In this document: one piece after another, positions 20,204 to 28,901 of the stretch
How the letters are laid out: every line of letters starts with the position of its first letter
Position numbering within the stretch: position 1 is the first letter of the stretch
Source: Clostridiales bacterium
GTDB lineage: Bacteria; Bacillota; Clostridia; Saccharofermentanales; DTU023
NCBI GenBank assembly: GCA_004556455.1
Contig: SFGY01000017.1
Location: 1-31,798, forward strand
DNA: 31,798 nt
Reading direction: 5' to 3'
Notes under the pieces: model-generated
The model's database searches: none
What the model was told of the DNA's origin: nothing
What the model saw: the letters and a program-made list of their open reading frames with translations, nothing else
Made by a program: the position numbers and the translations under genes

Positions 20204-23200
20204 TGATCCCTCCGCACCTTCCAGTTACGTGCAAATGCAGAGAAGCCTCTGTAGGAAGTTCCTATGCAAAGATTCGCTGCTTCGCCAGTGGTATCCGACT
20301 TGTTAATACTCTGCAAGCTAGGATAAAGAACAGGTCGTCCTAGTTCTTTGATATAAATTCGACGTTCTTGCAGAACCATACGAACATTGAAAGTACCAGT
20401 GAACAGCATGGGTTCACCATCAGGGGTGCACAGGATATGCCATGTGTACTGTCTACCCACAGAGAAGAAATCCTCTTCACGTACATCCTGCCATATTTGG
20501 ACCGCAGTATCATATTGGCCGAGCTGCGCACAGGCTAATGCCATAATATAATACACACTGGCTCGGTAAGAGCATTCTGGTTGGTTCTCGATGATGTTGC
20601 ACTTGAATTCGTTGCAGATCTTGTACAACTGCGTCCATTGTTCCTTCGTGAGTTTGGTGTACTGCCGCTCATGTTCGAATACCGGCCGCTTGTTATAGTA
20701 CAGCCATGTCAAGTTAAGGCGCATATACTGGCACGCGGCATGATTGCTGACAACATGTTCATACTGTTTGCTCTCCAAAAGCTTCAGTGCCTTTTCGCAG
20801 GCGGCTTCCGATTTACAATCCAGTGCCCTATTATAATCAATCCCCGCTTTGCGAAGAATGGATTTCGCTTGAATATGCACGCCTACAGCTGAACCCATAG
20901 TCAGCAGAGACTCAAAATAGCGTTCCATGCGATTGCCGCCGCAAATGTAATCGAAGATGCTGAGGAACTCTGCCTTTTTGCGCTGATAGTGATCGTTGCT
21001 TTCGACCTGGGGGATGCTGGCCTCTGTGATATCTAGAATTTCAAGGATTGTAGACATATCCGCCAGCATTTCCTCAGTTACAGATGCATTTTCGTATTTA
21101 AACACGAAACAGGATAACAACGCAGTATAGGCATAACTGTTTTCCGGTTGGGCATTAATGATTGCTAACAACATATTGCTTTTTTGTCTGTAGGAATGAA
21201 TCATCGGAATGTTGGAACATTCTGCAATCGAACCAGACTCCGCCATTTGCCGCTGACATTTCTCAAGTTGTAGTTCAGCAAAAATACTTTCAACGGTAAT
21301 CGAGTCAATCAATCCTTGCTGCCAATGTGCAGTCTCAACATCGGGGTGATCCACCATGTCCAGCACGTTTTGAGCGATCTGAATTGCTTTCCCAAGCCAC
21401 TCGGATTTCACAGACAGATTCTGCTGACAATCATTTCCATAATACTCACGAATATATGTGATTTCCTGAGCCACAAGTTGTGGCTCCACAATTCCTTCCC
21501 TCCGAAGATCAGCCAATGCCTCAATCACAGCATTACAGCCGGGGCCATAGATACCATACCAGTTGGCACGTACATTCTGGTCATCACTATTGGGACCAAT
21601 CATCCGAATAAGCCGTTCTAGGAATTTGACCTCGTCACTGTAAAAGGAATCCTTCTCTCCGGACATTGTGCGAATAATTGCGGCTACGATCTGTAGCATA
21701 TCTGCTTCGGATTTGTTAATACTGTGCAAATAGATACGTGCATCCATTGGGTCACGGAAGGATACATAGTATTCGCCGGGAGAGTATTTGTCATCGTCCA
21801 AGGCATAATGTAGCCACGGTGCATTAAACACTACATCACGGTATTGCTGTCTATTGCTACACTCAGGAATTTGCAGAAGATGCATTGCCATAGTAATGGG
21901 CATACGGAGTTTGAACAGCGATGCTACGGCCAGCCCTTCGCAGAAAGCTTGTAGGCTGTTTATGATACTTGTCTTTATGGAGAGAACTTGCTCCTGGGTA
22001 TAGGTATCGGGCAAATCAATCAAGCCAAGTTTAAGCAGTTGTGCGGCAATGCTACTCAGTGGCTTCTGCTCCGGAATCGGATCCTCCAGTTCCATAATAC
22101 CTTCCACTGTATCTGCTAGCGCTTTGGTAATTTCCTTCTTCAAGCCAAGTTCCAGCTGAGGATGTAGTTCATATACCAGCCGATAGAGCATGGACAGCAG
22201 ACCATTCTCGTTTTCGTGGCGACACATCCATTGCTCGACTTTGTTGCGGGGTAACTTTCCTTTCTCCACTAGCAGATCTTTGAACCGATTCTTTTCGGAA
22301 GCAGTTAGATCAATGGGGGCTGAAACCGTAACGTATCGAGTAGTTTCTGCCACAGCAGTCATGGCGCTTGCTACGAAAAGGACATTCTGCCCCCGATTAT
22401 TAAACTGATAGGCTATTCTACCAATAGTATCACTGCGTTGCAAATTGTACACAGACCAATCTAGAATCACAATAGCACGCCCGCCATTGTCTCTGATTTC
22501 CTTCAAAATGTTATCCAATGCGAGGGCAGCAGCAGAATGCTTCGCAAAAGTCACATCCGGGTTGTTGACGAACAAAACTGGATATTTCCGCTCTTGGAAC
22601 AGACGGAAAGCTAATGCCGCCAAGGCAACGCTTTTACCAGAACTTGTTTGACCGACCAAAACAACCGGAGTCTCGCTGTTCTTTTCCAACCCGTCATGTA
22701 CTTTTTCATATAGTTCATCTTCAAATTCTCTGGGCACGGCAAACGAATTTCTCTTTGCATATCCATACCATTGAGGTGTATGGGGGCTGCGCTTAAGGAA
22801 TTGGTAGAAGAATTCTGTCTGCATCATCCGGCTAATGGTACCTGTAGCCATTTCTCGGACGGAAAGTACACGTCCATACTTATTAAAGTCGTAGCACAGG
22901 GAAGCGTCCAAAACAACAGGATGACCATCGATGTACACTGTATTGTTAGCATTCTCGACATCATGCGTTACAACGGGGCTATCTTCACTGTCGTTATCAG
23001 CCAAAGAACATCTATTTTCCAGGGCTTCTCCAAGATCCTGGGCAAATAACGTAACGATTCCGTCGTTAGCCAATTTCTTGATGTACTTGTTAGCTGCAAT
23101 CTCTGGTGTTACACCATAGAAAGTAACACGATTATCAGAAAGTAATCGCAATTCCGCATACAGATCATAAGGACTCAGTTCGCCATTGTCCTGCGGATTG

Positions 23201-23619
23201 TATCCCACGATGACTAACTCAACCATCAAATCACTTTTGAGCAGAGAAGTCATAGACTTTAACAGTAGCTTACTATTCTCTCTTCGCTCGACTTCTTGGT
23301 CGATATCTTCATCGTCGTTTTCCTTTGAAGCTCTACCGTTTATGAACACCAGCAAGGGATTATTTTGATCCAGTTTTGTCCTTGCACTGTCATATTCATG
23401 TTTTGTATAAATTGGCCGCACCTGACGTTCCGCCCGGCTAAATGTATCCGCAAGTCGATCGGACTGATTTGTTGTATAAATACACTTCCATTTTTCTCCG
23501 GCCAATACTGGGTAATTCTCAATACAGATTCCAGTTCCAACAAAGAGGATCCGTTGAACCCCCCTCATTGTTTCCGAAAATCGATTGATATGATTTTCAA
23601 AATTAATCGTCGATATCAT
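20200..23619 (-). CDS. SIR2-like plus STAND-like P-loop ATPase, putative defence protein
   Basis: 1139 residues. Residues ~1-205 look like a compact SIR2-like Rossmann domain: RILFVGTG (23-30), KWKCIYTTNQSD (44-53), then ELVIVGYNPQD (134-144) in the place of the usual GYSxxD. The segment expected to hold the catalytic histidine reads VFINGRAS, so NAD hydrolysis is doubtful. A P-loop ATPase core follows: Walker A GQTSSGKS (323-330), Walker B AIVILDW (382-388), sensor-like NVLFVASAM. The C-terminal ~600 residues are helical, TPR-like repeats. This layout matches STAND defence proteins such as SIR2-STAND (Avs5-like) types. The start has AGGTAGGTG upstream; it is coupled to the 316-residue gene. 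Confidence 0.7.
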   Translation of the reverse strand: MISTINFENHINRFSETMRGVQRILFVGTGICIENYPVLAGEKWKCIYTTNQSDRLADTFSRAERQVRPIYTKHEYDSARTKLDQNNPLLVFINGRASKENDDEDIDQEVERRENSKLLLKSMTSLLKSDLMVELVIVGYNPQDNGELSPYDLYAELRLLSDNRVTFYGVTPEIAANKYIKKLANDGIVTLFAQDLGEALENRCSLADNDSEDSPVVTHDVENANNTVYIDGHPVVLDASLCYDFNKYGRVLSVREMATGTISRMMQTEFFYQFLKRSPHTPQWYGYAKRNSFAVPREFEDELYEKVHDGLEKNSETPVVLVGQTSSGKSVALAALAFRLFQERKYPVLFVNNPDVTFAKHSAAALALDNILKEIRDNGGRAIVILDWSVYNLQRSDTIGRIAYQFNNRGQNVLFVASAMTAVAETTRYVTVSAPIDLTASEKNRFKDLLVEKGKLPRNKVEQWMCRHENENGLLSMLYRLVYELHPQLELGLKKEITKALADTVEGIMELEDPIPEQKPLSSIAAQLLKLGLIDLPDTYTQEQVLSIKTSIINSLQAFCEGLAVASLFKLRMPITMAMHLLQIPECSNRQQYRDVVFNAPWLHYALDDDKYSPGEYYVSFRDPMDARIYLHSINKSEADMLQIVAAIIRTMSGEKDSFYSDEVKFLERLIRMIGPNSDDQNVRANWYGIYGPGCNAVIEALADLRREGIVEPQLVAQEITYIREYYGNDCQQNLSVKSEWLGKAIQIAQNVLDMVDHPDVETAHWQQGLIDSITVESIFAELQLEKCQRQMAESGSIAECSNIPMIHSYRQKSNMLLAIINAQPENSYAYTALLSCFVFKYENASVTEEMLADMSTILEILDITEASIPQVESNDHYQRKKAEFLSIFDYICGGNRMERYFESLLTMGSAVGVHIQAKSILRKAGIDYNRALDCKSEAACEKALKLLESKQYEHVVSNHAACQYMRLNLTWLYYNKRPVFEHERQYTKLTKEQWTQLYKICNEFKCNIIENQPECSYRASVYYIMALACAQLGQYDTAVQIWQDVREEDFFSVGRQYTWHILCTPDGEPMLFTGTFNVRMVLQERRIYIKELGRPVLYPSLQSINKSDTTGEAANLCIGTSYRGFSAFARNWKVRRDQ

Positions 23620-23788
23620 TTGCTACACCTACCTAATTTGTTATGGGACTGCGTCGCTATAATTTTACTGTTGCTTAGTACCGAAAAATGTCAAATTACC
23701 TGTACCAGCAGGTTTCTAGGCCACGCATAAGTGTTCTATTTCCATAGCTTCTCTGAGCAATGATTGCTTCATGCAACAAGTTGCGGCT

Positions 23789-24490
23789 TTATCCGAAATA
23801 ATCAAGAATCTGCCCATTTAGTTTCTTGCGAATCTCTCTCCAGTTCGGCATAAACCGATCCATGTGAGCTACGAAATTATCATTATGGCTCTTTTCAATC
23901 AGGTGTATTAGTTCATGTAAAATCACATATTCCAAGCACTCCGGCGTTTTCTTTGCAAGCTGAAGGTTAAGCCAAATTTTGCGGGTTTTTACGTTACAGG
24001 TACCCCAACGGGTGGTCATGTTCTTTGTTTGCCACCCATCGGGGTAGAGTCCTGTGATTTGTTCCCATTTGGGCAGAACACGCACGATCTCAGCCTTAAG
24101 GATGCATCGATACCATTCGTTTACAAACTTTTCTCGCTGCTCGGTGGTGCTGCCCTCACGCACAGTGAGGATGGCCTTTTCTCCGTCCAAAATCAAGGAA
24201 TTTCCCTTATTGCTGTAGTTGACCAGCAAATAATACTGTCGGCCCCATACATACAACGCCTCACCAGAAACATACTCTCTGGCAGTTTGCCGGGGCTGCT
24301 TGTCGAATTTCTCTTGCTGCCGCCGAATCCAGCCAATTTTCGTCCGAATGAACAGTTCGATACTGTCATCACTCAGATTAGCCGGTGCGGACACCTCCAC
24401 ATGACCGTCCGGCGGTTTGACATAGAGGTGCATATTTTTAATTGCTTTTTTTGTTACGGACACTTCTATGCCGTTTACCACCATTTGCAT
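23789..24490 (-). CDS. YgjP-like metallopeptidase (M48/DUF45 type)
   Basis: 233 residues with the zinc-metallopeptidase signature HELIH at 192-196 followed by a third ligand-like His202 (EKSHNDNF), and the family hallmark RWGTCNVKTRKIWLN (~161-175). This is the YgjP/DUF45 group, which often sits inside type I restriction operons. Its ATG overlaps the hsdR stop (TAATG), so it is the fourth gene of the hsd operon. The substrate is unknown; a role in controlling HsdR levels, as ClpXP does in enterobacteria, is speculative. Confidence 0.88.
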   Translation of the reverse strand: MQMVVNGIEVSVTKKAIKNMHLYVKPPDGHVEVSAPANLSDDSIELFIRTKIGWIRRQQEKFDKQPRQTAREYVSGEALYVWGRQYYLLVNYSNKGNSLILDGEKAILTVREGSTTEQREKFVNEWYRCILKAEIVRVLPKWEQITGLYPDGWQTKNMTTRWGTCNVKTRKIWLNLQLAKKTPECLEYVILHELIHLIEKSHNDNFVAHMDRFMPNWREIRKKLNGQILDYFG

Positions 24491-27400
24491 TAGTATTCCT
24501 CTTGTTCAACTATAATTTTGAAAACGCGCTCCACTTCATCCTTGGTCTTCAGGATTTTCAGCAGTTCACGCTTAATCCGGCGCTCCTTGACAGGATCATT
24601 GCGGAATCTGTCCATTTTGGAACGCATGACAGCAGCATGGAGAGCTGCCGCAAGGTCTGCATCACAGCCGGTATTATCGTACAACGCTCTCATTGCAGCA
24701 CTATGGCGAACCTTTTCCGGATAACTTTCATTTTCCTCCGGCTTGGTAACATTACGGGCGAGTTCGATATACTTCTCCAGTAACTGAGTATATGTAATAA
24801 CACCCTGCTTGCGCTCCAGAATTAGCTGCTCCAAAACAGCAGACATTTTTTCATAATATTTAGGATTCAGGACAATCTTTTCAACAACCTTCTTGCGGAT
24901 ATTGTTTTCGATTGCCTCCGCAGCGCTTTCCTGTTCCTTGGACTTCGTGCCGTCGCCTTCCATTTTGTCACGCTGAGCCAAAATGAAATCAAGCAATGTG
25001 AAATCATCAAAGTCACCGATGATACGGGCATCCTCCGCCACGATGTAATTATCGATCAGATAGCGCATACCGGGTTCATATGCTTTCAGGTCAATAAAGT
25101 CACCGCTGGCACGACCGATGGTAGCCTTCAGGGCAATATAGAAATTGACTGTTTTGTCATGCTGTTCCTGCTGTGTAGCAGAATAACCCAGTTCTCCCAT
25201 CATGGGTTTCACTTCAGCATAGGCGCGGATAAGGGCATTGACCAGGCGGTACAGTCGCTCACGCATTCTGGCATATGCCTCATCATTATCCACATCGACG
25301 CCATTTTCACCGCAGAAATAATGTAGATAATCAAGCTCGTCCTTCGGATACTGAACACCCTCGCACAGTTCGTCCAGTTCGTCGAGGATCTTTTCAAACC
25401 GCTTCTGTGCTTCAGCCTTGCGATCCTTCAGCAGACCTTCCACATCCTCATCGGCATAACCCTCAAAGGCACCGGAGGTATACTTCTCCATGGCAGCGGA
25501 CAGATCACCGAACAGTTGCTTGTAATCCACGATATAGCCAAAATCCTTATCTTCGCCATCCAGGCGATTGACACGGCAGATTGCCTGGAACAGGCCATGA
25601 TCGTGCATAGTCTTATCAATATACAAATACGTGCAGGGAGGTGCATCGAAGCCGGTCAGAAGCTTATCAACCACGATTAGCAGCTTCATATTATAGGGTT
25701 CTTCGATGAACTTCTTCTTAGCAGCCTTTTCAAATTCCTCTACCCGTTTTGCGATACCGCTCTTGTCCGCAGTAGCATCGGGATCAATACCGATCATCTT
25801 CAGATAGATACGGTATTTCTCATATGCATCGGTTTCCTCATCATCGCTGACAGTTTCGGTACGGAGATCGCCAACGCTGGGTTCATAAGAGGAAATGACC
25901 GCGCACTTGCGGAAATTCTTCTGCTGGAACAGTTCAAAGTACTTGCAGGCAGTCAGAATATCATCCGCCACCAGAATAGCATTGCCGCTACCGTCTGCCA
26001 GACGAGCCTTGGTTTCAAAGTCGAAAATAATATCACAGACGATTTTTTCCAAGCGATCGCGAGAGCTATATACCGTCTGCATATTGCCCCAAACCTGTTT
26101 CAGCCGTGCCTTGGCTCTGGGCATCAGTCCCCGAGTCTTGGCTTCAAACCAGGCATCGATCCGATCCTGGGACATGATTTCCTGGGGGATATCCCGATAT
26201 TCATACCGCAGATCCAGAACCACACCGTCTGCAACGCCTTCGTCAAACTTATAGCTGTGGATATATCTGCCGAACACCTCAATGCTGGTAGCCTTGTCCG
26301 ACTTCAGCAGCGGTGTTCCGGTGAAACCCACAAAGATAGCATTGGGCATAATGGTCTTCATAGCCAGGTGCAGCTTGCCGGACTGGGTGCGGTGGCACTC
26401 ATCCACAAATACGAAAATATCATCCTTTGCGCTGAAGTTGGCGGGTAGAGAGGCCTTCAGTTCTTCGATATACCGCTCATAGTCCTTGGCGGTAGCTTCG
26501 CCGCCGCGCTTGCCGAACTTATGAACCAGGGAACAGAGCAACCGATCCTCATGGGAGTTCAGCCGTGCCAGTAGATCAGCACCGCTCTTGGTGCGAATAA
26601 TGGTTTCGTTGACACCCTTATAATTCCGCTCAATCTGCTCGTCCAGTTCATCACGGTCAGTAACGATCAGCACTCGGGCGGTAGGGATATTGGACAGCAG
26701 CCACTTGGACAGCCAGATCATCGTCAGAGACTTACCACTGCCCTGAGTATGCCAGATGATACCACCCTTGCCGGACAGCAGACGCTTCTGGGCACGCATA
26801 ATACCGTAATACTGGTTATAGCGGCAAACCTTCTTCTGACCCTTATCAAAAATCAGGAAGTTATGGATCAGATTCAGAAACCGAGCCTTGTAGAACATAG
26901 CAAAGAGGGCGCTGTCCAGTTTGTTGGGGATGGTAGCACAGACTTCTTCAATATGAACATCCATCTCATGGCGTTCCTCGGGATACTGTGTAAAACCATC
27001 CTTCTTCCACTCCAGATAATACTTCTCCGGGGTTTTGATAGTTCCGTAGCGCAGACCCTCGCTGTCATTACCGGCCATGCAGAACTGCATCGTGGTGAAG
27101 AAAGGCGCAATAAACATCTCCCGCTGATTGGTCAGGTTCTGGCGAATGCCATTGGAAACAGAAACCGTACTTTTCTTCAGTTCGATAACCGCCACAGCAA
27201 TGCCGTTCAGAAAAATGACCAGATCGGGGCGTTTTTCATTGTTCGCAACAACGGTGACCTCTTCGGCAATGTCAAAGAGGTTTTCGCCGGGAGTTTTCCA
27301 GTCAATGAAATATACCGTTGTCTCATTTTCATCGGCATTCTCTTTTACCTTGGCACCGTATTTCAGAAGCCGATAGACCTCCCGATTGGCTGCGTACAGA

Positions 27401-27624
27401 CCATCCTGCAGATTGGTGGCGGCTTTGACCAGTTCCTCCACCGCCCGTACGGCAATGGTCTTGGAATAGCCATGATCGGTCAGCCATGTAATCAGCTTCT
27501 CTTCATCGATATTACGGTTTTCCCGGTCTTTCAGATTGCCGATATAGTTATACCGCAGCTTGGTCTGAAAGAAATCCACCACACGCTTCTGGGTGGCGAT
27601 TTCAGGCCTTCCCACACGATCCAT
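24490..27624 (-). CDS. hsdR: Type I restriction enzyme, R (motor/nuclease) subunit
   Basis: 1044 residues, usual length for HsdR. An N-terminal PD-(D/E)xK nuclease is marked by RPDLVIFLNG (132-141) and AVIELKK (145-151). The SF2 translocase motor shows Walker A HTQGSGKS (292-299), FVDECHRTQ (motif II) and VGFTGTPLL (motif III), with later motifs DKLLTGFDAP and ICRVNRLD. It cleaves unmodified DNA after ATP-driven translocation in complex with HsdM and HsdS. Its start overlaps the hsdS stop by one base (TAATG). All motifs are intact. Confidence 0.96.
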   Translation of the reverse strand: MDRVGRPEIATQKRVVDFFQTKLRYNYIGNLKDRENRNIDEEKLITWLTDHGYSKTIAVRAVEELVKAATNLQDGLYAANREVYRLLKYGAKVKENADENETTVYFIDWKTPGENLFDIAEEVTVVANNEKRPDLVIFLNGIAVAVIELKKSTVSVSNGIRQNLTNQREMFIAPFFTTMQFCMAGNDSEGLRYGTIKTPEKYYLEWKKDGFTQYPEERHEMDVHIEEVCATIPNKLDSALFAMFYKARFLNLIHNFLIFDKGQKKVCRYNQYYGIMRAQKRLLSGKGGIIWHTQGSGKSLTMIWLSKWLLSNIPTARVLIVTDRDELDEQIERNYKGVNETIIRTKSGADLLARLNSHEDRLLCSLVHKFGKRGGEATAKDYERYIEELKASLPANFSAKDDIFVFVDECHRTQSGKLHLAMKTIMPNAIFVGFTGTPLLKSDKATSIEVFGRYIHSYKFDEGVADGVVLDLRYEYRDIPQEIMSQDRIDAWFEAKTRGLMPRAKARLKQVWGNMQTVYSSRDRLEKIVCDIIFDFETKARLADGSGNAILVADDILTACKYFELFQQKNFRKCAVISSYEPSVGDLRTETVSDDEETDAYEKYRIYLKMIGIDPDATADKSGIAKRVEEFEKAAKKKFIEEPYNMKLLIVVDKLLTGFDAPPCTYLYIDKTMHDHGLFQAICRVNRLDGEDKDFGYIVDYKQLFGDLSAAMEKYTSGAFEGYADEDVEGLLKDRKAEAQKRFEKILDELDELCEGVQYPKDELDYLHYFCGENGVDVDNDEAYARMRERLYRLVNALIRAYAEVKPMMGELGYSATQQEQHDKTVNFYIALKATIGRASGDFIDLKAYEPGMRYLIDNYIVAEDARIIGDFDDFTLLDFILAQRDKMEGDGTKSKEQESAAEAIENNIRKKVVEKIVLNPKYYEKMSAVLEQLILERKQGVITYTQLLEKYIELARNVTKPEENESYPEKVRHSAAMRALYDNTGCDADLAAALHAAVMRSKMDRFRNDPVKERRIKRELLKILKTKDEVERVFKIIVEQEEY

Positions 27625-28901
27625 TACGCATCCTCCTTGTCTATCAGTCTGATTCTGCCGGTGAGCAGTTTGCTCATCATGCCAGCTTTCATAAGCTGTG
27701 CCTTATACAATTTTTCCTCCAACGCACCAATCTCGCCGTCCATGTCATCGAGAACATCAGCAATCGCTGCTTGCTCGTTGATATCTGTAGGCATATATAC
27801 ACTGTATTCCAAAAAGTTTTTCGGTGTAATTCTTTTTTGACTGTTTGAGGTACCAGTCGACATACCAATAAAGTCTTTTGTGATCTTTTCTGTTGACAAA
27901 AGCTGCGCCAATAAGCGCAAATCAATTGTGTCTGAATAGTACGGTAAAAACTCTGACGAACAGACAGAATTACTTTCCGAAGCTTCAACAAGCCAAATAC
28001 GCTTTTGTCGAACATTTAGCTTGTTAAATAACAATACCGATCCATGGATTACGGTGCGATTGCTATGCATATCTGCACCAAATGTTTTGACAGGTTCTTT
28101 TCCCATGTCAAATGCTGGCATACTGTACTCCCAGAAAAGCGTTGATACATATGTCTGCGGATCAATGGTTTCTCTTAACAAGTAACCATTCTGACCTATA
28201 ATCAAATCTGCCCATTTCCCGTCAAATCCAGACAGTCTCCGCCTTCCAGTCAGCAGTTCTTGCATAGCACCCTGCTTGATAGCCTTTTTCTTAGCAATCA
28301 GCTTTTCCAGATTGGTGATTAGGGCATCAATGTCGTACAATGCGCTAACAATCGCTGCTTGCTCTTCTTTTTGGGGGACAGCTATCAGCGTTCCAGAGAT
28401 TGCACTTTTAGAAATAGCGGAAACCTTTGTTCCTGTAATATACGGAATAAGTTGATCATGGTAAGTGCTGTGATTCATGAAGTATCCCAGCCACTTAGGC
28501 GCAAACATTTCCTCATCCTTGGGTCTACAAGGAATGGTGTGCAGACCGGAAACAACCTTTTGCTCACCGATGCCGATTACTTCGGTGGATTTACCAACAA
28601 TCACATCCTCTGCGGTATCTGCCATAATGACATCACCGTCACGAAGAAAACCCTTGCTGGCCTTTACCACATTTTCAGCATTGATATACGGTAAACCTTC
28701 TGTGGCACAGTCTAATACAGCAGGATACTTTACGAGAATATCACCGTAATGGATATTCTGTACCTCACCGCCATTATAGTTGAGTTCCGCACGGGAAAGA
28801 GTATTGTTGGGCAGAATTGCAAAGCAATCTTCAAATGTGATGGTTTCCCAAGATTCGGGCAACACACCGATTTCCGTTTGTTTGTATCCCGGTTTTACCA
28901 T
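27624..28901 (-). CDS. hsdS: Type I restriction enzyme, S (specificity) subunit
   Basis: 425 residues with two target-recognition domains and two conserved spacer regions. TRD1 is ~15-165, spacer 1 ~168-216 (EEQAAIVSALYDIDALITNL to LLTGRRRL), TRD2 ~225-365, spacer 2 ~378-420 (NEQAAIADVLDDMDGEIGAL to LLTGRIRL). The two spacers are clear internal repeats, which is diagnostic. It sets the bipartite DNA target of the enzyme; that target cannot be read from the sequence. It overlaps hsdM by 7 bases and hsdR by one. No second hsdS or inverted TRD copy is present, so phase-variable shuffling is not indicated in this window. Confidence 0.95.
   Translation of the reverse strand: MVKPGYKQTEIGVLPESWETITFEDCFAILPNNTLSRAELNYNGGEVQNIHYGDILVKYPAVLDCATEGLPYINAENVVKASKGFLRDGDVIMADTAEDVIVGKSTEVIGIGEQKVVSGLHTIPCRPKDEEMFAPKWLGYFMNHSTYHDQLIPYITGTKVSAISKSAISGTLIAVPQKEEQAAIVSALYDIDALITNLEKLIAKKKAIKQGAMQELLTGRRRLSGFDGKWADLIIGQNGYLLRETIDPQTYVSTLFWEYSMPAFDMGKEPVKTFGADMHSNRTVIHGSVLLFNKLNVRQKRIWLVEASESNSVCSSEFLPYYSDTIDLRLLAQLLSTEKITKDFIGMSTGTSNSQKRITPKNFLEYSVYMPTDINEQAAIADVLDDMDGEIGALEEKLYKAQLMKAGMMSKLLTGRIRLIDKEDA

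Noticed and set aside
23620..23788. Terminator or gene between the peptidase and the ATPase gene
   Set aside because: No hairpin with T-run and no reading frame of interest; a TTGACA on the minus strand (near 23690) lacks a -10 box at the proper distance, so I do not call a promoter.
26749..27840. A 363-codon open frame antisense to hsdR
   Set aside because: It lies opposite the conserved HsdR motor and nuclease motifs; a shadow of codon bias on the true strand.
27624..28901. Phase-variable hsdS shuffling
   Set aside because: Only one complete hsdS is present, with no partial copies or inverted repeats and no adjacent tyrosine recombinase.
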